Part shown: positions 53,192 through 64,000 of the stretch, piece by piece | Numbering within the stretch: the first letter of the stretch is position 1 | Layout: each line of letters starts with the position of its first letter | Assembly (NCBI GenBank): GCA_009792885.1 | Contig: WMCF01000015.1 | Coordinates: 15,979,183-16,043,182, forward strand | Direction of reading: 5' to 3' | Origin: Eremophila alpestris peregrina | Lineage: Eukaryota > Chordata > Aves > Passeriformes > Alaudidae | DNA length: 64,000 nucleotides | Translations under genes and position numbers: made by a program | Notes under the pieces: generated by a model | The model's database searches: none | Told to the model about the DNA's origin: nothing | The model's input: only the letters and a program-made list of their open reading frames with translations

Positions 53192-53649
53192 CAGGAAATG
53201 TAGGTTATATTTAATTATCTCTGCTCCCACATAAACACAGCTGGCATGTTTACACTTCCTTCTTAAGAGCTCAATGGAAAGTTGTTGTTGTTTTTCATAT
53301 GAAAATGTAGACAACTTGGGAATTTAGCCTTCTTTTAACATCCTGTGAAGCACTGAGAAAGTGGAAAAAAAAGAGGGGAAAAAAAGGCTTTGTGCCTTTC
53401 TAAAAGACTTAAAACTTTAAAAATAATTTTTAAAAAGCAGCTCCTGTCTCTTCTTTGAAAAGAAAACCCCGAAAAACTACATTAGAAGTCAAGACACATT
53501 CAGTTTTTAAGACAGCATTAATATGAAGAATCTTCAAGGGAAATAAGAACATTTGCATTTTGGAAAGTTAAATAACCTGCACTTGCAAAGTATTTGCAAT
53601 GGAAACATTCATGGTCAGCTCTCCTCCTTCCTGACTGGGGATTTCCCAA
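53186..53649. other. A-rich spacer before CR1
   Basis: AT-rich sequence with several A-runs (around 53360-53390) and no gene or recognised element. Confidence 0.45.
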
Positions 53650-54375
53650 GCAGAGAATGGATTGTGAGCAGCCCTGAGGAGAAGGACCTGGGGGTATTGG
53701 ACAAGAAGTTCCACATGGCCCAGCAATGTGCACTTGCTGCCAGAAAACCAAACGTGTCCTGGGCTGCAACAAAATCACTGGGGGCAGCAGGGCCAGGGAG
53801 GGGATTCTGCCCCTCTGCTCTGCCCTGATGAGGCCCCACCTGGAGTGCTGCATCCAGCTCTGGGGTCCTCAGAGCAGGAAAGACATGGACCTGTTCCAGA
53901 GAAGGGCCACAAAGATGGTCAGAGGGTTGGAGCACCTCTCCTATGAAGACAGGCTGAGAGAGCCTGTCTCCAGCCTGTTGTTCAGCCTGGGGAAGAGAAG
54001 GCTCCAGGGACACCTCATAGAATGTTCCAGTACCTACAGAGGGCTTAGGGGAGCTGGAAAGGAACTTTTGACAAAGGCATGTAGTGATATGACAAGGGGG
54101 AATGGCTTTAAACTGTTAGAGAGTGAATTTAGATTAGGTATTAGGAAGCAACTCTTTATTGTGAGGATGATGGAGCACTTGGAACAGATTGTCCAGAGAA
54201 GCTGTGGTTGCCCCGTTCCTGGAAGTGTTGAAGGCCAGGCTGGATGGGTCCCTGGTCTAGTGGAAGTTGTCCCTGCCCATGGAGAAGGAATTGGAACTAG
54301 ATGATTGGAATTACATGATCATTAACGTCCCTTCCAACCCAAACCATGCTGCCATTCTGTGATTGTATGATAATG
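53650..54375 (+). mobile_element. CR1 LINE, 3' end with readable RT C-terminus
   Basis: The order follows avian CR1: GAGCAGCCCTGAGGAGAAGG; CAATGTGCACTTGCTGCCAG; TGAGGCCCCACCTGGAGTGC; a GGCCACAAAGATGGTCAGAG-like stretch; a GGCTTTAAACTGTTAGAGAG-like stretch; CCTGGAAGTGTTGAAGGCCA; GTCCCTGCCCATGG; then the 3' end CCAACCCAAACCAT and CATTCTGTGATTGTATGAT. A 192-codon frame (53726-54304) still reads LMRPHLECCIQLWGPQ and GLEHLSYEDRLRE, hallmarks of the CR1 reverse-transcriptase C-terminus. The 5' part is missing, as is usual for CR1, so it cannot move by itself. It is better preserved than the copy at 14.6-15.2 kb and so probably younger. Confidence 0.95.
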
Positions 54376-56499
54376 GCTCAAAAGCAGGGAGGGCCTTTTT
54401 CCTCTTTGTAGTATTGATAGTAGCCATTCAGGTGCCTTCTACTTTGATCAATCTGTCACCTAAACCCAGCCCATCTTTCCCCAGGATTCTTTCCAGATGG
54501 GTTTTCCTTATCTGTCAGCCAGCTGTGGTCCAGGGCTGGGTGGGCTGGCTGACAGCACAAACCCTGGTGCCACCAGGACCAATGAACGGCACCTGTGCAT
54601 TTTGCATCTTACTCTGGCTTTATTTGCAGGCATTGTGGGGTTGTGCTGGCTGAGTTACACAGGCTGCTGCCACTGCTGCTGACACAAATGCTGCGCTCTG
54701 TGCATGATCCACACCTGACTTTCTGGTGGTGAAAAGAGTTGTTATTTATTATTCATTCTTCCCCAAAACCTCCCATCGAGAGACAGGCAAAGACACCTCA
54801 ATTCTGACCTGAATGAAGTACAAAGTAGGTAACAGGAGCCAAAGGGGCTGATTTTGTACCTGCTGCTGTACAGCAGGGCTGTGCAGATGTGTGAGCTGTG
54901 TTGGTGTGGTTCACTAGGGCTGGGCTGGCACTGGGCACACCACACAGATCCTGCCCTAAACCTTACCCTTAAACAAGAGGTAAAGGCACTACTGAAATCC
55001 TCAGACACTCTAGAGGATCCCTGGTTGTTTGCTGATCCTCTGCTTCAGTCCCCAGAGTGGGCAGTGGCACAGCCAGGGCCAGAAGGCTGGCATGGAAATG
55101 AGGACTTCCGCCTTGGCGGCTGATCTCCTTCCTCGCTCAGGTGGGGAAGTCAATAGCTGGGTCAACAGCTGCAATATCAGTGGATCTGCCACTGGCTTTC
55201 TCTTGGATTTCTGCTTTGCTCCCTGGGTCTTTGAAATCAGTTGGGTTTTTTTTAAGTGTACACACATCTTTTTGCCAGGAGACAAAAGTGTTCCCACAGC
55301 TCAAGAAACACTTTGTGCTTGAGTCACTGATGCCTGCTCTTTTCTTTTGTTATCAAAGGGGTTCTGGTTTTCTGATGGTCAAGCTTAAGTCTCTTAAAAG
55401 GGGAGAGCCTCTGCCTTTTGAATCAATTTTTGCTCTATCATCAGAGAAGAGAGATTTTCTTTTTCCCCTTGCAGGTGTGGGAGCATCAAATCACTTCCAC
55501 AAAGCATTTTTCTGAAAGCCACGTGCCTTTTCTGAAGGCACCAAAGAGCTGGCAAATCCTGCACTCCCTGGCTCTAGAGACTGCAACATGAATTTACTTG
55601 GACCAGAGAGCAGAAGGAAACATATTCTGTGTGACCCTGTGGCTCTGACTAGTGCCACTGGAAAGGGATGAGGAACCCTCTTCTGTTTTTTATTTCTAGG
55701 TGAATTAATCTCCTGCTCTCCTGTGGTGCTGGACAGATGCTCAGTCTGGCTCCTTCTGCCTACAAATGGCAGTGGCAACTGTCCAGCCTCTTCCCCCAAA
55801 CAAAGACACTCCCAGGAAGAAGAGCCCCTGTTGTTTCTGCCCAACACTGATCCCTGCCAGACACTGCTGCAAGGTGCTGCTTCCCAGGGAAAACACACCA
55901 CTGGGAAAGTGCTCCTCACTGGTCATTTCTGGTTTTTTCTCACCAAACCACCAGAGCTGGGTCTCACCTCACCTGAGCAGAAGGCAGTGACTGTTCCATC
56001 ACCCTTGTGTTCCCCTCCCATGGAGACAGGCTCCTTGTCTGACTCTGGCCTTGGACTCCCTTGGGCAAGCTTGACAGGCTCCCAGATTGCTTTTTGTGAG
56101 GAACAGTTCCCAGTTAGCTCCTGTTTGCTCAACACAGCTTTGTGTGCAGATGGTTTCTCAGAGAAAGGCTTTGCCATCCATTGCTTCCAACTTGTGCCCT
56201 TTCCTGGGGCCCCAGGGTTTCTGCTCTCCTCCTTGGGCTTGGGCCCATCTCAGGCTGGTTTGGTTCAGGGCAGATACACCTCCCAGCAAGTGCCATCACC
56301 CTCATCCTGTCTGTGAAAGGGGAGAGGTGGAAGTGTGTCTTAGGCACAATGCCACTTATCCTCACTGTCTCCAGTGACACACCAAGAGCTAAGTGGCATT
56401 ATCCCCCTCTCCCTGGGAGCTGGCACTTCAAATTTGAGAGAGGAAGCTGTTAAATTAGCCAAAACATTGCTCCATGCTTTCAAAATATTCAGAAATAAT
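54376..56499. other. Intergenic, no recognised gene
   Basis: Several overlapping open frames exist, the longest 197 codons at 55723-56316 (+). None shows domain-like composition or a known motif, and the same bases are open in other frames on both strands, which argues for chance in GC-richer DNA. Confidence 0.45.
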
Positions 56500-57505
56500 C
56501 TCAAAATAGCAGCAAGCAGGAAGAGGAGAAGTTTGCTGCTGATATTAAAGGTGGTTGAAGCAAAGCTGACTGTGAATAGTTTCAGAAAGACCCTTGTGGC
56601 ACTGAATGAAAGGGTAATAAAATCACAGATAAAATCTGATGTAGATAAATGTAAAGTGATGTGCATGGGAAAAGACAATCCTAGCTTTACATACAAAATA
56701 ATGGGTTCCAAGCTGGCTATTTCCACTTGGGAGCAAAATCCTCAGGTTATAATAGATAACTCTATGCAAATGTCAGCTCAAGACTCAGTAGCAATCAAAA
56801 AAGCAAACAGAAAAACTAGGAATTATTAGGAAAGGAGGAGAGAGCAAAACAGGGGAAATCATTATGCTGCTGTATAAATCCATGGACTCCCTTCTCTTGA
56901 ATGCCATTGTGCAATCCTGATTCACTGATCTCAAATATGATACAGAAGAAATAGAGAAGTTACAGAGGAAGGCAATTGAAGATGATCAAAAGCACAAAAG
57001 GACCTCCATTCAGGGAATGACTGAATAGATTAAGACTTTTTATCTTGGAGGAAAAAATGACTGAAGAAGAAATATGACTGAGTTTTGTGAAAAGGAAGAG
57101 CGATGTGACTGGGGAACAGCTGTTCATATTATTCAGTGCTCTTCAAAGGAAGAGAGTGAACATCAAAGAAAACTATCAAGTGACAAGTTCAAAATAAACA
57201 AAGGAGATTTTTAGCTGTGCCACTCCTTGCCACAGGGTACAGTGGATGTTTAAAGTTTGTGTTGGTTCAATAGGGTGTAAACCGATCGATAGAAGAGGAA
57301 TCCATCAAGGGCTATTAAATGCAGAGATGGCATCTACAGTTCAGGAGGTTCTTGAGTCACAGACCACTGGGGAAATGGAAAGTATTCTGGGAAGTAAAAA
57401 CAAATGTTTGCTCTATTTTTGTATTACTTCCTGAGCGTCTTCTGGGTCTCATCCAGGGCAGAATGCTGGGCCAGGTGTATTTTGGGGGCTGACCCTTTTC
57501 AGTCA
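56500..57505 (+). mobile_element. Ancient CR1-like LINE copy
   Basis: The order matches the older amniote CR1 type known from turtles and crocodilians: GATAAATGTAAAGTGATGTG; a CATACAAAATAATGGGTTCC-like stretch; AATCAAAAAAGCAAACAGAA; TATAAATCCATGGACTCC; ACTCCTTGCCACAGGGTACA-like; a GGAATCCATCAAGGGCTATT-like 3' UTR; and a last GAATGCTGGGCCAG plus GGCTGACCCTTTTCAG-like end. Many indels and stops leave no long frame, although 56374-56829 is still open. It is far more diverged than the CR1 at 53.65 kb. The 5' boundary is approximate and the subfamily is not resolved. Confidence 0.75.
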
Positions 57506-60329
57506 TCCCTCTGTCCTGCATTTCACACCAGGCCATGTGTCTCACTAAGGGGAATGGCTGAAATGAAGCCTGAGGTGTCTGGTGCTCTTGCCTGTCACTG
57601 TTCCCACATCAGACACAATTTTCACTTTAAAAAGTCTTCCACCAAGACCCACATGCAGGTGCATCCCAATTTTCCTTTAGCTCCCAAAGAAGAAGTCTTC
57701 ACCTGCACACACAAGGCTTCTTAGCTGGAGGCCAAGTTGTTCTGTAACGCAACAGGTAACCAAGAGATGCAGCCTTGTTCTCCATGCAGACCTCTCATGT
57801 GCATCTCACTTTGTCTGGCCTGGGTCACCCTGGGTTTGTTGTTCCAAGGCACCCTTGAAAGAGAATGCCTGGGTATGAGCAATAAGAGATGGAGGGGGAA
57901 AAAGTGCAGTGGCTCTAATGGTCAATCCAAATTGGAATGATTTGCTAAATTTTCCCCCAGTAAATTAAAATCAAACACTTGGATGCTGCACTGACACAAT
58001 ATGCAAGTGACCCTTCTGGTTGAAATCTCAGTGCCTCAATGACAGAGACATTTGTGTTCCTGTGCACTTTTCCAAGGTTGCCTTAAAAACCATGCCATGG
58101 CAGTTTACAAGCTGGTGGGCACAAACTCACTCTGCACCTCCTTCCCAGCTAGAAATGAGAATGAGGGATAGAGGCAGTTACAAGATAATCACACCCAGGG
58201 AGAAATTCCTGAGCTCGAGTATCTCTGTTCCCCAGATCAGGGTAATCTCATTACACTTGGCTAGCCACTGGCAAAGTTTATCAAGCCAGGCTGGCTTGAC
58301 GCTCTCAGATTTTAGGAGCCTGCCCTATTTCTGGAGGCTGCTGCATCACCCAAGCAGCCTTGTGTTGACATCACATGCTCAGTAATGTGAAGGTGAGGCT
58401 TATTTTCTGAAAACCTACCATTTTCATCTATAAAGCCTAAATGAAAGTAAATGAAAGCCCAAATTCTATTTTTATTGACACCCATGCTATTTTGCAGCAA
58501 TTCCAGAGGGGTAATGATGATATACATTGGAACAGGAGGACAATCAGACATCTGTCCTGTTGATTGATTTGCAGGAGAGGGAACACAAAAAGGTCCATTA
58601 AGCACTCTGAAACAACGACTCTGATAATGACTGTTATGGGAAAAAAATCCCCACCCACATTTCTTGCCCCCAGATTTCTATTAGGAAGGAGACCCTGCTC
58701 TTTTTGGCTCTGGATGGAAGACAAGAGTCTTGGATTTCAGTGTGAACTGCAAGTGGGCGAGGGTAGGGAATCCCAGATCTTGACTGTAACCTGGGGAAAC
58801 CAGGTAGCTTCCTCTTCCTCCTCCCCTTCCTCTTCTTTCTCCTCTTCTCTGGTTGTTTACCCTCTCCCCTGATCTTCCTCTTCAGATCTCCCCATGGATC
58901 ACTGTTGGGAGTCCTGCCACCCCAGGGGTATCCCCTGGCACCAGAGCCAAGCCAATGATTTGGAGCAAGCCCCAGCACAGTTCCCATCACAAGGCCTGGC
59001 ACTGTCCTGCCAGTGCTGGAGGGAGTTTTTTGCCTCAGAAAGGCTGAGCCCTGGCACCCCACAGCCACACACCTCATGCATGGGCTGCTGGTGTGGCATC
59101 TGTGACTCTTGTGACAGCCTTATTTTAATAGATTGGAGCTGAGTAAAACACATTTCCTGTGAAGAAAGGTGGGTATTTCTGTGTTGAGGGAACTTGGCAT
59201 CTCTGAATACTTAACAGCCGTTTCCTCAAAGCTGCAGTATTCAACCCAGTAATCAACCCTATTAGCACTAAAAGGAACTGTCTAAATGCCAGGTTCAATA
59301 AATAAGCACTAACACATTTAGAAATGGCTCAGAAAGGAGAATTAAAAGTTTTGCTGCTAATTATATTTCTTAATTTAGATTTTCTGTCACCTCTAGCTCT
59401 TCCATTCAAATGAAGCAATCATTTGCTGCCAAGGTGAAGGCAATGAGATGACCTGAAAGTGGGCAAAGCTCCTCATCCATAATAGAAGGCTAACAGGACT
59501 TTAGCTCCTCTTGCAAGCCGCTGGAATCACCATGAGGATGGTGTCAGCAGATCTATAAGTAAAGATGCCTCCTGTTGCAGTGAGTCCCAGACCACAGAAA
59601 CCCCGTGGTTCCACCAGAGCCTGAAAACCCCAAGAGGCAAAGGAGAGGTGGGAGGCTCCTCTGAGCAGCTGAAGGTGTGCAGCCCAGGGGGCAGGCAGGC
59701 AGAAGCAGGGAGCACAGCTTGCTGGAGGCACATTTTATAAACAGCTTCAAAATCTGTGCCGGGTTTAACAACCAACCCTGCTCCTGGAGACCCAGCTGCC
59801 TTCCACGCCGAATGGGAGCGGGCTGGTGCTTTGATGTGGTAATGACATATAACTGATACTGATGGCAAAGGCTAATCCACTCTGCCCTGTAATGTTCCCA
59901 GTCAATCACGCAATATTCTGTTATTGGAAAAACTCATTTTTGTCCCTCTGATGGTAATCAGTGTATGCCCTGAAGCACGAGCCTTGATAGCCTGTGTAAT
60001 TTGCAACCTAGCTAACTGTAACTGTGGATGTTAATCCTATTTATACAAATGCCTGGCAAGCACAAGTAGGGTTGCTGGGCCAAGCTGCAGGGCAGGGCAA
60101 GGCATAGAGGCAGATCTCCAGGAATTGTCCCTCTGCAGATTTCAAGCTGCTGCACCCCAGTGATGGGAGATTGGGAGGTTTGGGGTGGGCCAAGAGAAGT
60201 GGCACAGGCAGTGACTCTACAGCTGTGTCACTCCTGCTGCCTGGTATTTATTCTGGAATATGCTGGAGCAGACTCCACCACAGAGCACATCCTCTGCTGT
60301 GGACAACCACTCTCTACCTGACAAATGCC
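57506..60329. other. Intergenic, possible conserved non-coding DNA
   Basis: No gene was recognised. A near-pure pyrimidine tract lies at 58808-58850. Two stretches (about 59200-59460 and 59870-60060) are AT-rich, low in repeats and dense with homeodomain-like TAAT and CAAT motifs. That look is common for conserved enhancers, but conservation cannot be judged from one sequence. Confidence 0.4.
58808..58850. repeat. Polypyrimidine (TCC/TCT) tract
   Basis: About 43 consecutive C/T bases with imperfect trinucleotide periodicity, able in principle to form triplex DNA. Confidence 0.85.
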
Positions 60330-60580
60330 ATCCAGAGGCACCTTGACAGGCTTGAGAGGTGGGTCCATGTGAAACTCATGAAGCTCAGCAAGGCAAGTGC
60401 AAGGTCCCACACATGGATCAGGGCAGCCCTCAGGACAAACACAGGCTGGGAAGAGAGTGGACTGAGAGCAGCCCTGATGAGAAGGACTCGGGGTGTTGGT
60501 TGAGAGGAGAAGCTCAATGTGCACTTGCAGACCAGAAAGACAAACACATCCTGTGTGAGCTGAACCAGGGCCCAAGGTCA
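60330..60580 (+). mobile_element. CR1 LINE internal fragment
   Basis: CCAGAGGCACCTTGACAGGC, GCAAGGTCCCACACATGGAT, GAGAGCAGCCCTGATGAGAA and AGGAGAAGCTCAATGTGCAC match the CR1 reverse-transcriptase region just upstream of the segment present at 53.65 kb. A small internal deletion sits before CAATGTGCACTTGCAG, and the element stops after the CATCCTGTG-like segment, so both ends are lost. No intact frame remains. Confidence 0.88.
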
Positions 60581-60605
60581 ACACCTTAAGTCAAGCTTAA
60601 CCTGA

Positions 60606-60636
60606 ATTGGGAGCCTAATGTTGTCAACAGCAAGGA
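60606..60636 (+). repeat. Dispersed direct repeat, copy 1
   Basis: This stretch of about 30 bp, containing TTGTCAACAGCAAGGA, recurs about 890 bp downstream (61495-61525) with two substitutions. It lies just after the CR1 fragment. The class of repeat is not recognised. Confidence 0.7.
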
Positions 60637-61494
60637 ACAGACACCTCCAGCAAGCAAGTTGGAGCAGGAGGCAGCCTGGGGGGAAAGAAATGTGGACACA
60701 GCTCTCTAGTTGCAGACCCTGAAAGGGCAGAAAAAGACATTTCCTCACCTCAGCAGGGTGCAGTGAGACCTAGACATGTTAAATTCCATATTCTGGGGGG
60801 ACCAAGCCCTGAAGTGGTGCTCAGCTTCTCTACTTGGCTGCTCAGGACTGAAAACACCCTCCTCCTAACTGCCTGGTGTGGGGCTAAACTGGGAGTTGAG
60901 GTTATGTTTTTAGAGAGGGACCAAATCTACTCACATTGCAGGATGGTGCTCAGAACAAACTTCTGCTGGTGATGGGTACCTGTGCCTGTGATTGCTCACT
61001 CCTCTTCCACCAAGGACAGGGAGGGAGGCAGGTCACTCCTTTCCAACTGCAGGAAAGCCCTGGTTCCCAGGAATTCATTGCTTCAGGTGGAAACTCACCA
61101 AAGAAGGCTCTCAGGCCTCAAAGAAGAGAAAGGTCTAATGCCACTGAGCCTGGGCTTTGCAGGAGCTGTTACCTGCCAATAACAATGATCCCAGCAGTGC
61201 AGGTACAACCCAGTGACAGAGGGACCCAGCAGCATTTCCAGACATGGATTTCCCTGGGCTTGTTCCCTTCCCAGCAGCCCTGCAACATCCAGCACCTTCA
61301 CCCTGATGTGTTACTGCTGACACCATCCCTTGTTCTGCAGGATTAAAGAAATAGCAGCATTTCCCAGGTTTTATTCCAGATTTAGCTAACATAAGCTGAA
61401 ACCCAAAACCTCCCCAAATCCAAACAAAGGAAAGCTGAGCTTCATGACTATTTCATTAAAATGATACTTCTGGAAAACATAAACTACATTGAGT

Positions 61495-61525
61495 TTGGGA
61501 GTCTAATATTGTCAACAGCAAGGAC
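61495..61525 (+). repeat. Dispersed direct repeat, copy 2
   Basis: Second copy of the motif at 60606-60636, in the same orientation, with A for G and T for C substitutions. Flanking sequence beyond the motif does not match between the copies. Confidence 0.7.
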
Positions 61526-64000
61526 AATATTGTTTTCCTGCTGTTCTTCTCAAGGAATGTCTCCTACTTGGGCAAGAAACACCACACACTAAGAGCACAC
61601 ACTTGTGGGTGCATGCAGCACTAACCACACCAACACATCCTCTCTGTTTTATGACACCCATCTGGTTTGCTTTTTAGAGCAAGGCTGTGACAGCTTGGTC
61701 CTGTCATACATTTCTATAGCTGCAGGGACCCTGATGGTGGCCAAGAGACCCCACTTGTTGTGGTTCCAGCTGCAGGGTCTAAGGTCAGCAGCAAGCATAG
61801 GCTGGCAGAGGATGGGAATATATTTAATTGTATCCATTAATATAGATGGAAAAGAACAGATGTGTGTTTAGGCACATTTGTTTTCTTCCAGACCTGAGAA
61901 AGAGCTGCTACAGCCAAGAACACATTTTCCTACCCAACAGCACACTACAATTGGTCTAATAAAAATGTATTTCATTTGCCTACAAAAAAATTACTCTTCT
62001 AAGCGTGTTACAGCCATAAAGGATGCTGTTTTCTATTCCTGGCTTCTTTTAAAAGGCCAAGCCTAGCTGCTGTATTATTGAATTCACCAGACACATGGTA
62101 CAGCCCAGTGAGCACTGCTGTAGGAGCCTTCACATTATAGTTCTCTAGGCTTGATCCTTCACGCACATAAATGGATTTTACACTCATGGTGCTCCTGGGA
62201 CACCCAGGCAGCTGCTTCAGGTTTCTGCCAGTTTAAGTAAGATTATTATCGGGCCCAAGAGCTTATGTGCCCTGCCACAGCCCACATGCTGCAGCACTTT
62301 TACCTCAGTGAGCTTGTATCTGTGACAAAGAGCAGGAGTGGGATGCACAACTGGGGTGATGTGTGCAGTACTGATGGTTAACTGTGGGCATGGATAATCA
62401 AATCTAGATGAAAACAGGCAAAATTTGTCTAGGATCTGGCTGTGATGCACATGCCAGCAAGTAGCTTCTGGTCCTTTTGACATCCTTGAGACCATGTGAA
62501 GGGGATGGCTTGGTCAAACGATGTATTAAAACCAGAACCTTATATACCCTCCCTTGGTATTATGTGGGCTTAAGGCTGCTCCTGCCACCCACTGCCTCTG
62601 AGCTCTTATTCTCTGTGCTATTACTGAAACAGCCTAAACATCATGTTTTAGTTATAAAGTGAGTTTAGTGGATGGAAGGGCGGGAGGAAAGGGGGATAAA
62701 ATTTACTGCTTCAGTAACTACAGATCTGAAATAAATCTCCAATTCAATGATAGATCAATAACATCAAGATTGGGTTTAAATTATTAATAAACTATGAGAA
62801 ACAAGGATAATTATTCTATGAGTCACAGCTCTCTAATGCACTGCACATTTTTTCCCTGAGACATCTGCATTGAAGCATGACCTGCCTATCTTTTGGCAGA
62901 AAGCTGTAGCCAAGAAGTGAATGCTTTTTGTTTTGCCAGCTAAGCATTTCATAAACCCTTGTGGGCTGAGACAGCCTGGTAACAGTGTTGTGCTTCACTC
63001 ATGGAGAAACCCCTAGGCCAGGAACCCCTAAAACACTGAGGTGTCTAATGAGCCCCTGGAAATCAATGTGATTGATTTGAATCACATTTGTGAATGGTTC
63101 AGAAGGCCCTCAAATGTCCTTTGAAACCTGGAGATGGAGGAGTTGTGCTAGCTTAAAAGGAGATGCTGGCCTTGAAGCCCACCTCGCTGGTGGCAAGGAG
63201 GAGGCACAACCTGAGGACTCTCTGCAGGGAGGGGAGGAAGAGTTTTTGCACATTGATGGTAGACTGACAGCACCATCGAACTTCTGGTGAATTTCAAGTG
63301 AATTAACTTCCCCCTTTCAGGCAAAAAGTGACAGAACCACCCGCCTGAGGAGGCCTGTTAAAATCAAGAAGCTGAAGACTGGAATGTTCCTTCATTCTGG
63401 GTTATGGCCATCTCTGCAGCTGAGACATCCCTCAGCTGCGGCACCATGGCTTAGGGTGGTGATGGAGAGCAGCCTTCCAGGGGCATCTCACAGCAAAATC
63501 AGCTAATCCCTGCTCCCTGACAGTGGACTGGGGTCACATTTCCTCAGAGCACTCTTGATGCTCTTCAGTTGCTGGGCTATCAGGTGAGGGGCTTAGCATT
63601 GCCCTGGCTTAGGAGGGTACCCTGCTTAAGAGGGGAGGAACAGAACTCAGGATACAGGTCATGAAAGGCACTTATCCTTGTGACATTAGCTCTGCAGCAG
63701 GCAGAGGAGAGAACTGCCCTCACAAAGCCAAGGACAGCACAGAGAAGAAGGGTAACAGCCAGCACACCAGAATGAACAAGGAATATGGGTAGCAGCTGTG
63801 CAGACTCTTCTATGGTCTTACTGCTTTCCTTGCCACTGGATGAAACTGGATGAAATAAGTGCTAAAATCACCCTCCTGCTGATCTCAGCTTACACAGCTC
63901 TGCAAATGGCAGCAGACATCATGCTGACAATATGGAATCCCTCTGCACACACTGGGACCCTGCTGGGACACCCCTCTTTTGGCACAGCATGCCCAGCAGC
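61526..64000. other. Intergenic, no recognised gene
   Basis: No coding exon was recognised up to the window edge. The stretch 62690-62830 is AT-rich with TAAT-dense, non-repetitive sequence. GC content and short open frames increase after 63 kb without any recognisable protein. Confidence 0.45.

Noticed and set aside
55723..56316. 197-codon + strand open frame in the downstream flank
   Set aside because: The composition is repetitive in Ser/Pro/Leu, other frames are open over the same bases, and there is no recognisable domain.
63580..63765. Minus-strand frame that looks like a signal peptide followed by a short secreted peptide
   Set aside because: The apparent start is a GTG codon, not ATG, and there is no exon structure or family match. 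Hydrophobic runs of this size arise by chance.
46271..64000. Search for the genes that follow COG3 in mammals (ERICH6B, CBY2, SIAH3)
   Set aside because: No frame here resembles these proteins; they are either outside the window or absent from this location.

Overview
The window is vertebrate nuclear DNA, most likely from a bird. It has long AT-rich introns, two CpG-island promoters, and several CR1 LINE fragments whose closest remembered consensus is the avian CR1 family, including 3' ends in ATTCTRTGA-type repeats. The intron sizes are compact for a vertebrate. I could not fix the species. Two complete protein-coding genes lie in tandem on the + strand; the rest is non-coding.

Region 1 (1-2.1 kb) is upstream flank with no recognised gene. 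Region 2 (about 2.2-14.06 kb) is SLC25A30 (kidney mitochondrial carrier protein 1, a UCP-like member of the mitochondrial carrier family). It has one non-coding CpG-island exon and nine coding exons, and joining them gives 291 codons, the same length as I recall for the mammalian protein. Two of its introns are non-standard: intron 6 has a GC-AG donor, and intron 9 has textbook minor-spliceosome (U12-type) donor and branch-point motifs. Region 3 (14.06-15.4 kb) is a short spacer. It is largely occupied by a degraded CR1 element whose 3' end reaches to about 220 bp before the COG3 start codon, with a good CTCF-like motif between the two.

Region 4 (15.4-46.3 kb) is COG3, encoding subunit 3 of the conserved oligomeric Golgi tethering complex. 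I could place all 23 coding exons; they join in frame to 826 codons plus stop. Short CR1 scraps and simple repeats sit in its introns. Region 5 (46.3-64 kb) is a gene-free flank. It holds a possible endogenous-retrovirus/LTR remnant (49.6-50.4 kb), an AT microsatellite, a CR1 with a readable reverse-transcriptase tail (53.65-54.38 kb), a much older CR1-like copy (about 56.5-57.5 kb), a broken CR1 piece (60.33-60.58 kb), a separated pair of about 30 bp direct repeats, and AT-rich stretches that could be conserved non-coding elements. No CRISPR, tRNA or rRNA gene was seen.

The two genes are functionally unrelated: one is an inner-mitochondrial-membrane solute carrier, the other a peripheral Golgi vesicle tether. 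Their adjacency matches the human 13q14 neighbourhood as I remember it, but here they are head-to-tail, whereas I recall opposite orientations in human. I found no convincing undescribed system. The most notable observations are the co-occurrence of GC-AG and U12-type introns in one small gene, and the CR1 end embedded beside a housekeeping promoter.
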